The position numbers and the translations under genes are program-made. Shown in pieces: positions 51,101 through 62,000 of a DNA stretch of 64,000 nt. Within the stretch, counting starts at the first letter, position 1. Every line of letters starts with the position of its first letter. This stretch comes from Schistosoma haematobium (lineage: Eukaryota > Platyhelminthes > Trematoda > Strigeidida > Schistosomatidae), in the NCBI RefSeq assembly GCF_000699445.3, contig NC_067200.1, forward strand, positions 11,263,450-11,327,449, given 5' to 3'. The notes under the pieces are model-generated. The model saw only the letters and a program-made list of their open reading frames with translations, was not told where the DNA came from and ran no database searches.

Positions 51101-54100
51101 CGGTTCAGCAACAAATATATATGAATGAATGTGATTTGGTTTAGCCCACCCAATTAGCACTCCTTTATTTTTAGTCTTCTCATCCAGAAGAGTAGCCTAT
51201 TAGGAATTCGCATACATAATGTTTGCGTGTATCATTCTCGAACACTGCACATCATAACACTTGTCTGCACATTAGATAGATGCTTTTGGTTCTAATGTTT
51301 TCTCTGAGCTAAATTGTTAAGTGTTTCAGTGTCGTAAGGGATGACAGACACATTAATTATCACATGGTTCATGTAGAAGGGTGTTCTTCAGTTAGTCAGT
51401 CATAAAGTAGAACCTGACACGTATGTACTCCAGGTCAAGTTCACACACACCATTAGCACAGATAGATGAAATTGTTCAACCAAGCCTCAGAATAGTGGAG
51501 ATAGTAACAGTATTAGGGGTAGTAGAAAACATTAGGCATCGAAGATACGATTCGAGAAGAAAATCTAAATTAGGAAAATAAGAACCAAAACATTGTGAGG
51601 AAGTTAGGAACTCAGAATTTAGAGACAGACAAAGAATGGATGCACCTGCAACATCGCAAACAATTTCAAGCAATGTCATGTAAAATTTCTAACCATTAGT
51701 TATGCCAATCACGCGGACCCGAATCAGGTAATCTACACCTATTGTCAATGACTTCATGGACTGATAGGATGTCTAGGTTTGTCCGTCGCTGTGTTTCTTT
51801 CAGCACCAGAGAACATAATCCGTCGAGGCATGCGGTGGTTGGACGTGTGTAATACATGTCCTAACCAGCTTAATCCATAAGAGTTGAATTGATTTGTTTT
51901 AATGAACTTATTTGTGGTTGGTTAGCTCCGTACATTTCCCTTACATGCGTCATCAGAACACATAGATTCAGTACTTACACTTTTTCATAGAGTAGGTGTT
52001 GGTGATTTGTTGCGTAGGAAAACAGTGGGAACTTTGAAATGAACTCATTCAGCTCAAGGAAAACAGAATTAATGTGTATAATGATTTGGTAACATTGGCC
52101 AATCTATTTGCACTATGATAATTGGAAGTGAATGATGAATATGCTTTGATCGTTTAATACGCATCTGATCTAGAATCTTTGGTGTATCGAATTACCTATC
52201 GAGTGATGTAAGCTTATATGCAGTGCGGTATATTAGTTCTGTAGGGATTACATATGCATTTTGTTGATAAAGTACCAACTAACATTCAAATCATAATAAT
52301 CTTTTTTTACACCGACGTTTTAGAGTGTAGTAGCGACTACCTAAGGAAACTAGAGCTTATGAAGGATGTACATATTTGACTTGTACACTTCATATTTGGT
52401 ATATTTTTCGTTAGATTCTTTGGTTAAAATGTTTCCTCTCAATCTTTATTTTTATTCCAGTCAATCATCGCATTACAACACAAAAATGGTAATTTGGAAC
52501 AAGCTGCTGACTGGGCATTGAGTAATCCAGATGAATTAGAAACTTTATTACTTCAATCTGAAATAGCTATGACTAATAAATCTTCCACTGATGCTGGGAA
52601 TAATTCAAATCAGACATCTTCATCAGGTCCACCGTTATCAGATGGTAGTTCAAAGTATGAATTATTCGCTTTTATTAGTCACATGGGAAAATCGACCAAT
52701 GTAAGAAAATTAATTACGTTCAAATGTGTATACTTACAAAATGATGTTTCGTTTGTTTAAAATCCCTTAGTTTGTGTTTGATTTTTCTCGAACTTGTATT
52801 ATAGTAAGTTGTGTGTTAATCTTTATAGTTTGTAGTCCACATAACTCAACATATGTATAAACTAACAAGTTTCTCTTGTAGTAACTAACTAATCCTGTAG
52901 CTAAATTGTTTTCATCGCTTCTCAAAATGGCAACACAGATCCCTCAGTAGTGCCATCTTAAACTGTGAAGTTAGTTAACGTAGGTTTAAATTCCACGGTG
53001 TGTATTCAGGACGTAGCCTAGGTTAACGACTCCCTGCAGACCACTTATTCTAAAAAAAAGTGGAAATTAGCATTTTGTTGATGAGCTAGTGAATCTTCAT
53101 CGATCGAGATGTTCAGGTCATATATTACACATATTCAAACCCTGCTTACCTCACCGGAGGTCATTTTTCCCTGGTAAACGAGTAGGGGAAGCTAAATGTA
53201 AACATGGCATCAGTCCATAAAGTGATTGCTTGTTTTATTGAGCCATGTTGGTAGGTACAGTCTACCAGGTTGATGTCATTGTAATTATCACTATCAGTTG
53301 TCCAGAATTGGTCGCATTAGGTTAGATTTATTCTCTCTTTGTCTCCCAGTAACTCTTGACTTTTAAAATTAATTTATACCAATTTATTCCTGAAATCATA
53401 TTATCGGTGCTTAATATCCACTAAAGTGTCATGTATGTCTACTTCTGTGAGATTTATCTCGTTGTACTAAAGCTATGTAACTACTGGCACCGATACATGT
53501 TTGTACCAGATTCTACTTTTCTTATAACTAATTGGCTGATCTCGCTTCAAAGCAATGGTTACTGTCCACATTTATTTGTATGGATTAGTAAAGTAAAGAG
53601 ACTCTTCTCATGAACACAAGTTTGCTCTTTTTTAGTCAATTTATGCAGAAACTGTGTATTCAAATACTTGTTGGAAAAAAAATTCACTCGACGGGTATTA
53701 TGTGAACTATATATATATATATCCCAGAAAAATTGTCATTAATATACTAAATATGATTGAGCGACCTAGCTATCTTTGAAATATGGTTAATATCTGGCAA
53801 AAGAGTATACATCGTTAATAAACTATATTGTTGACTTGAACTAACAAAGTTTTATTTAGTCTGTTATTATTATGAGGTATTCAAATTTATACATATAACA
53901 TACACATCTTCACTTTTTTTGTTTCTTTTGTTTTGCACAGGATGGTCATTATGTCGCTCATATTAAACGATCGTTTCTAGCTAAATGTATTCCTCACGAA
54001 CCGCCAGTATATCATATCGGCTCACCAATTTGTGGCGGTTCCGATCAAGAATGGATTATATTCAATGATGAGAAAGTGGCAAAAAGTGAATGCCCACCAC

Positions 54101-54159
54101 ATCGTCATGCTTATTTATATTTCTTTCGAAGATTAGATGCTGCTGATCAATCTGATTAA
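30107..54159 (+). CDS. USP5: Ubiquitin carboxyl-terminal hydrolase 5 (isopeptidase T)
   Basis: Eleven exons join in frame into 915 residues: 30107-30344, 32405-32768, 35706-35883, 36801-37064, 40679-40910, 42515-42723, 43789-43956, 45321-45642, 47020-47333, 52461-52700 and 53941-54159 (TAA). USP5 disassembles unanchored polyubiquitin chains, recycling ubiquitin in cytosol and nucleus. Seen: an N-terminal variant-UBP region ([12 protein letters not shown], ~25-36); ZnF-UBP with ligands C205, C208, C225 and H238; the Cys box [16 protein letters not shown] with nucleophile C341; QQQDACEF; the His box DGHYVAHI with H846, just after FISHMG; UBA1 ~668-715 and UBA2 ~748-790 between the catalytic halves. 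The order and C341/H846 spacing match animal USP5/USP13. An Asp replaces the usual Cys before the His-box Gly-His. The ATG at 30107 starts the conserved N-terminus; introns hold many repeats. Confidence 0.95.
31550..32370 (+). mobile_element. LINE-tailed non-autonomous or internally deleted element
   Basis: A ~530-bp non-coding module (31550-32085; landmarks GTGGGAAGGCAGCATCACTG and TCTGTACAGTCAGCAGTACG) runs directly into the LINE 3' end (GACATGGCTCAGAATCGATC at ~32100, CTGTCTTCCTTTAAACTAAG, TGTGCTAATG at ~32297). The module recurs in diverged form at 44.1-44.6 kb. It could be the LINE 5' UTR fused to the 3' UTR by deletion. It lies in USP5 intron 1. Confidence 0.6.
32940..34505 (-). mobile_element. 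RTE-like LINE, internally deleted and frameshifted
   Basis: On the - strand an ATG at 34505 opens [15 protein letters not shown], followed by [13 protein letters not shown], the endonuclease N-terminus. The frame then jumps after ~36 residues straight into reverse transcriptase, losing most of the endonuclease. Two in-frame stops occur near 34385-34350. RT runs to ~33580 and includes [25 protein letters not shown] and [11 protein letters not shown] frameshift near 33550-33630 separates the C-terminal part ([11 protein letters not shown]). The 3' tail (32950-33025: TGTGGCGCATATATATTTGG, then ATTT repeats) is shared with the ~450-bp family. It lies in USP5 intron 2. Confidence 0.85.
33105..33124. 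repeat. (AAT)n microsatellite
   Basis: Tandem AAT units inside the 3' UTR of the - strand LINE. Confidence 0.85.
34738..35092 (-). mobile_element. ~450-bp non-autonomous family, copy in USP5 intron 2
   Basis: It shares CAGTCCCATGGTAACCGGT, GGTGTGAGAAGGCAGTGAGT and GGCTGTATACGCGTGGCCGT with the 50.3 and 60.1 kb copies. The LINE-like tail is missing and a short internal segment is lost near 34918-34930. Confidence 0.75.
37690..38425 (+). mobile_element. LINE 3' end (RT C-terminus plus 3' UTR)
   Basis: An open stretch of about 90 codons reads [17 protein letters not shown] and later [15 protein letters not shown], the C-terminal part of RTE-like RT proteins. A conserved 3' UTR follows (GACATGGCTCAGAATCGATC at ~38147, CTGTCTTCCTTTAAACTAAG) and a TGAC tail at ~38410. 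It is 5'-truncated and lies in USP5 intron 4. Confidence 0.85.
39280..40500 (+). mobile_element. Decayed LINE, RT to 3' end
   Basis: Interrupted frames read as RT ([16 protein letters not shown] near 39370; [18 protein letters not shown] near 39470), then a shortened C-terminus ([12 protein letters not shown] near 40005) and the LINE 3' UTR and tail. The stretch ~40005-40490 has a close inverted match at ~51405-51875. It lies in USP5 intron 4. Confidence 0.75.
41030..41440 (+). mobile_element. ~450-bp non-autonomous family, subtype 2
   Basis: Nearly identical to 48.9-49.27 kb. It shares CAACCAGAAAAGTCCCACTC, AAAGCGAATGTCCGGTGCTT and CCGGCTACCATGGGACTGCA. It differs from the 50.3 and 60.1 kb subtype in the first third and in the middle segment (GATTTCAAAACGATAATGCA). 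It lacks the tail and lies in USP5 intron 5. Confidence 0.75.
42170..42262 (-). repeat. tRNA-like repeat fragment
   Basis: On the - strand a B-box-like GGTTCAAACCC (42204-42194) lies downstream of an A-box-like TGGTTCAGTAAC (42249-42238). No cloverleaf closes. Probably an old SINE. Confidence 0.4.
44110..44640 (+). mobile_element. Diverged copy of the 31.6-kb non-coding module
   Basis: Landmarks in the same order as 31550-32085: GTGCTGTTAGAGGTATGAG, CTCCATACTT, CCTTCCGTAGTGAGAAGGAA, TGCGGTCAGC and ATCTTAAGTTTGTTGCTTTT. It is degenerate and has no LINE tail attached. It lies in USP5 intron 7. Confidence 0.6.
45830..46105. other. Unclassified intronic segment of distinct composition
   Basis: About 275 bases, richer in C and A than the flanks, with no long stops-free frame on the + strand and a sharp compositional edge near 46105. 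Possibly a repeat fragment; no family recognised. Confidence 0.3.
48870..49375 (+). mobile_element. ~450-bp non-autonomous family, subtype 2, with LINE-like tail
   Basis: Almost identical to the 41.03-41.44 kb copy. It keeps a 3' tail (GATGCATATATATTTGGTAC, then TTTAAATAAAATG) of the shared LINE type. It lies in USP5 intron 9. Confidence 0.8.
50310..50795 (+). mobile_element. ~450-bp non-autonomous family, most complete copy
   Basis: It runs from TGGTATGGCCGAGAGTGG, a tRNA D-arm-like A box, to the tail TGGTGTGGCGCATATATATT, GGTGCCCTCTTGTACC and AAATAAATAAAAGG. There is no coding capacity. Together with the inverted relative at 60.1 kb it defines the full unit (~480 bp). It lies in USP5 intron 9. 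Confidence 0.8.
51400..51880 (-). mobile_element. LINE 3' end, inverted relative to 40.0-40.5 kb
   Basis: The reverse complement of 40005-40490 with few differences, including the same non-consensus 3' UTR (AATTGTTTGCGATGTTGCAG). It ends in the LINE tail with GACTGACTAACTG. It lies in USP5 intron 9. Confidence 0.8.
53080..53545 (+). mobile_element. Old LINE 3' end
   Basis: Diverged landmarks: AATCTTCATCGATCGAGATG (compare 37.91 kb), AAACATGGCATCAGTCCATA, GAGCCATGTTGGTAGGTACA and a tail GCACCGATACATGTTTGTAC. It lies in USP5 intron 10. Confidence 0.65.
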
Positions 54160-54424
54160 CTGTAATTGTGTATGTGTGTGTCACCGAGTGGTGTGGTCAT
54201 TTAAACAGCTTAGTGTTAAACAATGATAGATTTATTGTTTTATTTTCTCTTTCATTGTCTCCACCTATCTTCCATTCTTATTTTAAACTGCACCCCAGAA
54301 ATTCATTAAGTTGTACACATTATAAATTTAGAAAACCTACTCTTGTGTGTATGTGTGTGTGTGTACATGTAGAAACGATAAATCGCTGTTGGTTTTCTCT
54401 TTTTCCTTCATGTTAGTAAAGTAC

Positions 54425-54430
54425 AATAAA
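54425..54430 (+). terminator. Polyadenylation signal AATAAA of USP5
   Basis: Canonical hexamer 266 bases after the USP5 stop, in a suitable place for the 3' UTR end. Confidence 0.6.
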
Positions 54431-56520
54431 TAATTCAAAAGTACAACTTTTTAGTTTTCTGCATTCTCTAATTACATTTATACGTTCATTTATTATTATT
54501 ATCTCTCATCTTCTAAATAAGTCTTGAGTTTATGTATCGTAAAAAAACAATACAAACACTAAGCCAGATATATATGGATATAAATAATGAATATATTTTC
54601 AATCAAATTAAACTTGGTAACAAAAAGGAAAGTATATAACATAGAGACAGACACACACACTCACGCACACGCACACACACAAACATATACAAATACTACC
54701 TCTTTTCGGTTTATAAATTCCATACATGAACGAATAAATTATGTTGTTTTTTTCATTTAATAATTATTTTAAAAGAGAAAACACAATGAATGAAACAATT
54801 TACATCATAGAAAATGTGGTAATCTATCTCTATTTAATAAATAAAAATGTATTATCCGTGTTTTGATCAATTTTGTTTTCAATTCTATATGACTTACTCG
54901 TTGTTAATGACTATAATGTTATATAATCTTGAAAAAGATATCATAAATAATAAAAGTAAACGTGTTTTTTTTAAAGTAATACAGTTTTGTTTTGTTTTTT
55001 AATACTTTGTTTAATGCTTGATTGATTTGTGTCCATGTATTGTTACTTTGATTACTATTATTGTGTGTCTTATGATCATTTAGATTAGAATCCTAAAGTA
55101 ATTAATACAATTAAACGATTAGATTATGTTATTGTGAAATCTTAGTGAAAATACTGAATAGATCAGTATCAATTAATACAGACAATCAATAGTTGATTAA
55201 TCTCTAAGAGGTAATCAATGTCGTATTTTTTTTTAAATCCTATCAACTAAGTTGAAATTTGGACACTAATTTAAATGATATAAATAAATGTATGCATAGA
55301 AAAGTCCTGCTTCACCTATCTAGGCTTCGTGATAATTGGTACTCTTCCATAAGATATACTTGAAATCTCGAGGGAATTAATACCATCTGTGAAATTCACT
55401 CATTTTGGGATGTGATTATTGGACTGTTCGGGCTGCCACTGATTTCTTGTATGATTGAGATATTTACATTGATTAATGATTGTGTAACAGCTTATTTCAT
55501 GTTTGTCTCGTCCTTTTTTTATTGCTAATCAAACTGTATTGATCAAGCTTTTATTTAGACATGAGTTGAAGTGACTTTTCAAAGCATTCATACTTTTTTT
55601 AATGTCACTTAGTGTTTGGAGGCAATTGGCAAGAAAATAAATCGAAATTTCTTACTCATTGGTACTCATCAGTAAGGTAATCTCAGCTTCAGTAGACTGT
55701 TACCCTCTGGTGCTGTCACTATTTATGAAATTGGTGTTTTCAAGTTTACGTTACCCAATTGTTTTATATTGGATATCATCCATGTTATTTTATAAATAAT
55801 CCGTAAATGAAGATTGATTTGATCATTTATTCTAAAGATATAATTTAAGTAGTAACATTTTAAGTTAGGCTTTTGGAATTTGTTTTTTTACGATAAGAAA
55901 TGCATCATCTATAGTCGAATGTAATAATAATTACGGCTGGCTGGTAACTAATTTCGAGAGGTTGTTCTTGGAGCTCTACTGAGAATCTAGAGATAAGAGT
56001 TCATCTTTGTCTATCTGAGGTAGTTATCCGCTAATGACATTGGGATAATGTTGCTCAATACTTCAAATTAACTGAAGTTATAAATGAAAACTTTTTAATA
56101 TTGACTCAGGGATTTAAATGTCAAGCACTTGTTGAGAGGTTCCTAAAAGTCTTTGCTTCGATTCCGAATGAGATCTTGGATACGCGCTGTTTATGAGGTT
56201 TTCCATACTAGAACAAAACAAATGTTGATTGCTTCCTGGCTTTCAGTGGTTTTTTAAAGAAGATTGGTCTGTAATATAAAGAATGATAGTGTGAATTAGT
56301 CAGTCATATGCGTTTTTCTCTTAATTCAGTAGCGATAATCACTTCAAATCTTACTGTTATTATAATTCTTAAGATTAAATATGCAGTGGTAATTCATGAA
56401 ATTTAGCAGTTCTTTAGATAATTTGTTCTAATTTATTTGGTAATCGGAATGGTATTTTGTATCAAGTAGACGAGATGATACGACTTGCTCGTCGTATTTA
56501 TCTAATTCGACAACTTTTAT
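54431..56520. other. USP5-POLE3 intergenic region, left part
   Basis: AT-rich with CA-rich microsatellite (54652-54680). No open frame of note and no recognised repeat family. Confidence 0.4.
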
Positions 56521-56524
56521 AACT

Positions 56525-56790
56525 AATATATAAGAATGGGTTTTGTGGAGATTTTAGAAATCTCAATTGTTGAAATCATGAGTCAATTGAAGCTAGACCA
56601 CCATGGGAAACCTGGAAGCACTGGACGGCCGTTTCAGCAGCTCGCATCCACGATCCCGCACCCCGCGGGATTCGAACCCAGGACCTACTGGTTTCGCGCG
56701 CGAGCACTTAACCACTGGGCCGGCATCCAACGGTGTTAATGTCTAACTTCAATTAATCCACGAAGTTGCGCCACCGACCACTATTGTCTT
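56525..56790 (-). mobile_element. SM-alpha-like SINE whose ribozyme lost stem II
   Basis: On the - strand the tRNA-like head has a perfect B box (GGTTCGAATCC, complement near 56670-56680) and a 5' arm. The ribozyme reads GCTGCTGAAACGGCCGTCC (~56644-56625): stem II and one core box are deleted, leaving stem III and the cleavage triplet. The 3' arm runs to ~56525. Confidence 0.75.
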
Positions 56791-56799
56791 CAGCGAGCT

Positions 56800-56900
56800 G
56801 ATATCTGGATGCGCACTGCTGAGGAGTCCCATGCTAGGACGAAACGGCCGTCCAGTGATTCCAGGTTTTCCATGGTGGTCTAGCGTCAATTGACTAATAT
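56800..56900 (+). mobile_element. SINE fragment carrying a complete hammerhead, joined head-to-head
   Basis: It begins at TGGATGCGCACTG, where the inverted SINE at 56525-56790 breaks off, and continues through the ribozyme into the SINE 3' arm (CCAGGTTTTCCATGGTGGTC). Confidence 0.75.
56814..56857 (+). ncRNA. Hammerhead ribozyme, complete core
   Basis: Stem I CACTG (56814-56818) pairs with CAGTG (56853-56857). The core box is CTGAGGA (56819-56825). Stem II is GTCC/GGAC with a 7-nt loop. GAAA is at 56841-56844. Stem III is the minimal AC-GG/CC-GT. The predicted cleavage is after C56852, in the triplet GTC. All conserved core positions of the CUGANGA...GAAA...UH motif are met. Schistosome SM-alpha repeats are known to encode active hammerheads; activity of this copy is inferred. 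Confidence 0.85.
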
Positions 56901-59054
56901 ATAAGAGCAGAACGGAAAGCGTTTACAAATCACCAAATCTGACGACTCTTTTTGTAGGTATTATTACCAAGGTTTGACTTGTTAATTTCAGACAAATCGA
57001 GCATTGGGTAGATTGTTATAAATAAAAATAATATATTTTTAATATTTCAATGAATAGAAATTTACGACTAGATCACTGAATGCCTAGACTGAATATTATA
57101 AACCTCTTACCCCCTTCCTTTATTCTTATTTACTTAATTTTTTCTCCTTATTATCATTATTTCTGATTATCTCTATCTTAATCCTCACATCAATCATTCC
57201 CAATTCGTTGATCGTAATTACCTTGATAACACCCTCCTTATTACATATTACATTTACACAACAATCTTATTATTATTATTATTATTATTATTATCTCAAT
57301 TGACAAGATTAAATTCTCCTACTATGCATTTTATTCACACAATTTTTTGCATTTTCATTTTTGCTATAATACTATTATACTTATTGTGACTGAACACTTT
57401 ACTCCAAGTCATCCTGACCTTTATTGAATGACCTTTCTGATTTGCAAATAATACAATTTTAAAGTATATACATATATCGTAACAGATGCAAGCGTTTACC
57501 ATTTTCAACACATAACATTGTCAAATTCATTCATACATGCCTTATTTTTGGCCTTAGTAAAATTATTATAATTATGAACTTATAACTGTAGAGCTTGATG
57601 ATGAAGTTATTGAAAACAATTGTTCGCTCAAATATTCTTCATCTTTAAATGTAAATAATATCAGACATAATAGTTTGGATTGATAGTTCAAGTCGGATAT
57701 ATAGTATGGCCTTGTTTTCTATTGAAAACAGTTGGATTAAGCATTATATGAAAAACTTCACTTACTCTCCTTTCTTTATAATTGGGAAAGCCTTTTTGTA
57801 ATATGTTGACATCGATTTAGTGGTTGTTGAAAATGGCGTGAACTGCTATTGCCTATCTAATTTGAATTCTATGCAGTTATACGGGATTATTAGGTAGTTT
57901 CTTTGTGTACCCAAGATGTTCTTTAGCTCGAGTCAAGGTTTCGCGAGATGATTCTTCAATATAAATGGCATCACAATCGACACATCCTAATTTTTAGACA
58001 CAGTTCAGTGTTGACATAAAGGGGATTTTTCCTTTTAAGCGAACTAAAGTATTTCGAAATGTCTTCGTTGTTTTGTATTATACTTCGGTTTAACCAGCCA
58101 AACAACATCACTAGCTCTCATATGAACATTATGTGACTCATAGTCTGGAGTATACAAATGTTCACTTATTAAATCAGTTATAGAAAGCAATCTAACAAAT
58201 TGTATAGTTGAGTGATTTAGTCATAAAATTTAATTGTATTTTTAGCCTAATACCACTACTTTGTCCCACGCAAATGAGTTTATCTTCCATGCCGACTTAC
58301 AAGTACTAGTAATGCTCTGTAGCTTGTTCATTAAGTAGAACGTATACAATATGTACGTTAGTTGTTGGTTTTTGTGGGAAGTTTGTATCATTTTGGTAGT
58401 TATCATCATCGCAATATGGGCTATCACTTGGAGAAAATGGATAAATAATTTGCAGTAGTATTAAGAATACCAATCATTAAACCTATCTTGTTTTCATTTA
58501 CATTTAAAGATGTCATGACTGTTCTAACCAGATTGCTAACTACCATCTCAACATAGTGCACATGACGTCAAGTTATTCAGACTAATGGCTACATAATTAT
58601 TTGATTGATACAATTCAATCAACATCAAGAAAGTAGACAAATATAATATTAATCGCTATTCAGTAATCAATTAGTTCTCCCTACATGCAGTCAATCACAG
58701 TTCGAATGACTCAATAGCAATCCCTCAAACTGTTAAGCTGGATTCAAATCCTACAGGGATTATCTGTATATTCAAGTTTTCAGGTACGCCTTTTTAAGGA
58801 GTGTCAACCAACTCAAAAAAACTAGGTTTATGGTTTCCTCCTAGCTAGACTTTGTTCGACTGTTACTGTCGAATGACTAAGCAATTATATAACACTTTTC
58901 ACTACAGTCTAAGTAATCAGTCATTAGTTGTCAGTGTCTTATGAACCATTCATGTTGATTTCATAAAGTCCTGTTGGCTTTATAATAAACAAGATTAATT
59001 TGCCCATGATTATCTTCTGACATAGCATCATTTGACCACATAATTACTAGAAAT
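56901..59054. other. USP5-POLE3 intergenic region, right part
   Basis: AT-rich, with an ATT microsatellite at 57267-57294. No gene or repeat family recognised. Confidence 0.4.
57267..57294. repeat. (ATT)n microsatellite
   Basis: About nine tandem TAT/ATT units. Confidence 0.9.
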
Positions 59055-59077
59055 TTGATTTGTTTATTTGTTATAGA
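59055..59077 (+). promoter_or_regulatory. Splice acceptor one base before the POLE3 ATG
   Basis: A T-rich tract ending in TTATAG (59071-59076) is followed by A and then the ATG. An acceptor this close to the start fits either a 5' UTR intron or spliced-leader trans-splicing, which schistosomes use for a subset of genes. The sequence alone does not separate the two. Confidence 0.55.
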
Positions 59078-62000
59078 ATGGCTGAAAAGGCCGACGATTT
59101 ATACTTGCCAAATGCAGTACTTCTTCGAATTATCCGTGAATCAGTAAGTGTTTGATTACATGTATCTGTGTGTGCTTCCAAGTGTTGTATTGAATTTTGT
59201 CTTGCCTTACTGAATATATTGAGAAACCTTCCAAAAAAAATTTTTTTGTACAGAATTCGATGGCTAGATTAGGCTTTTTGAACATTTTCTTTAGCTTTTA
59301 ACTACAGTAGGATAAAGAGTAAATATTTTAAACTATTCGTAATCATTACTTTACTAGTGAGATTTCCTAAATGCAAACTGATTACATTTACTAATCGTTA
59401 TACACTACCGAAAACTGTTTTACCTAACTCTTAGTTTTTGTATATAAATCTAAAATTCGATCAAGATAGATGAGAAAGTCTTACACTAGGTGAATGCTAA
59501 CGTAACTAACTTGGTATTGTAGATTGGAATCTTTCTGACAGGACTGACTACAGTGACTAACTAGTGTAACCCCATATCTGTCAATTATCCATAACTGTGA
59601 AGATCATTTATATACTATCTTTGATTTATAGTTGAAAGTACGTAACGAAATAATAATAATTTAAGTGGGATGAATCCATTCTCCGTCAACTTCCTCCTAG
59701 AACATTGGGACTTGCATTTAAACCTAGTATATAAAAATTGAATTTTCATTCATCCCTGGATTAATGAAGAAATAATTAAATATATGTGTTATGACGAAAT
59801 GTTAGACACTAGATAGTCCTAGACATAAAGATATTCGTCTTTATTTAGAGCTCAACGACAATCCACACTTACGAATTCCAACCGAGTCGAACTAAAAATA
59901 CTTAGATCTCTCTCCGGTAGGACAAAGTGTCCTTAGGTTCTTTCCAACTTTGATATGTCAATTTATACTATTCAGCGCGATCATTATCCAATAATATTAT
60001 TGAGTAATCACTGGCTCACTCCAAATACACCTTAAAACTAAAAAACAATCTCTTTAAAGTGATTCACAAATTTTATTAACTGTCCTGATTTATTTATTTA
60101 TTTATTTTAACAAATAAATATTGGTACAAGAGGGCACCAAATATATATGCGCCACACCATATTTGTGTGTGTGTGTGTGTGGGCTGTGATACTGCCCGGG
60201 TGCCCAGAACGAAGCAGGTGGTTTTCTTAGGGGGCCACACCCCGAGCCTTTGACCTAAAGGTCTGATCCACAATGCAGTGGAGCATCGTGAGGAGATGCA
60301 GTCCCATGGTAACCGGTGACCAACAATTGGTTCGTACGCCATTTGTTCCCTCAGGATACTGGAGCCTATGTGCACCATTGGCTTGTGATCCGGTTAAAGC
60401 TCCGGACATTCGCTTTTCATCCTCTCATTTTCGTAAACAGCACCCCTGGTGTGAGAAGGCAGTGAGTAGAACTTCCCTGGCAGAGGCTGTATACGCGTGG
60501 CCATGTGAGAGCATTTGGAAAGGGGGGAGGGCCCACCCCACTCTCGGCCATACCAGGACATTCGGGGACGCCCTAATTTATTACTGTCAATTTACAATAA
60601 GAAATTTATATTCAAAGAATTATATCCAGTAAGTGATAGAGATTATTGTTCTGTTTATAACTAACTTGTTAAGAAACATATTTAATTTTGTAGTCTCTTC
60701 ATATTTTCATTTTTCCTGTTTCAAAAATTATTTTGATAAAATAAATAAGGATATAAAATAGAATATAACGGTACCATGAACTCGTCCCAGTTATTATTTT
60801 GTCTTAAAGAGCAGAAAGACTACATTTTGTCCCCCCCTCCACATACACACAACACCCACCCATTCATATAATCTGTGCAATCTGAATGAATTACCTAGAT
60901 ATTGTCATTTAATCACAAATTTTTAATAAAGTTGAGTAATGACTAGTAGTTGAATGTATGATTAATGTTTCGTCCTATTCGGAATTCGTTAACCAGATTC
61001 ATTCCAGTACTAATGTTGAACTTAATACCTTTTACTTCAAACTTAAATACATCATCAACTGAACTACTAAATTAACTTAATCAGTAGTTTATTCAATGAG
61101 TTACAAATTTTATTTCTCCCATTGTTGTGTCAAGAACTGTAATCTATCAATTACCATTGGCATAGATTTTTGAGGAATTTCAAAATATCTCATATCAAAG
61201 AGTTTAAAGTCTCAGAAAATGGATGAGCACACTCTGCCTAATTAACAATGAATGGAAGCTTTTTAGAAACATTAAAAACAAGCGTCACACTAATTGAATA
61301 ATCGTCTATATTGTTGTTATATTTGGCATGTTTTCAGAAATTTCTAGATGGTCAATATCACATAAAAGTCAATAAGTACACTCGATCCTCTGTACATACT
61401 TAGCATTGATACAAAGTACTTTCTCATTTTTTATGTGTTGGTTTTATTGTTCGAGTTGAAGCAGTAGTTTGGGGCTATAAGAAGAAGCTAGGAAGTCAGT
61501 AATAAACGTCCCTGGAGATAACGCGTTATTGTTTTTGGAGCAAAACATACTAAGTTCAAATCTCATTATGATAATCAATACGCATGCCTGTGTGTCCAAC
61601 TGACAAGTTTCAAATATAAAAAAAGCATAAATATCTATTCACTGTTAATGCATTTAACTCATTTTTTGATGTATTTACCTTTACGTTTCTTTTTTTGCCC
61701 CCTTGTCTCCTTATAGTTACCTGAACGCACTCTTGTCAGTCGTGAAGCACGTTCAGCAATTAGCAAATCGGCTAGTTCCTTTATACTTTATGTAACATCA
61801 TTAGCCAGTGTGCATTGTGAGAAATCAAAACGTAAAACGTTAACAGGAAGTGATATATTAGCTGCTTTAAAAGAAATGCAATTTAATCATTTTATACCAG
61901 CACTAAATGCATTTTTAGATAGTAAGTAAATATTTGGTGTTATAGGAGGATTTTCTCTGATTTTAGAATCTTCATGGTTTATAAATCACAAACTGATCTT

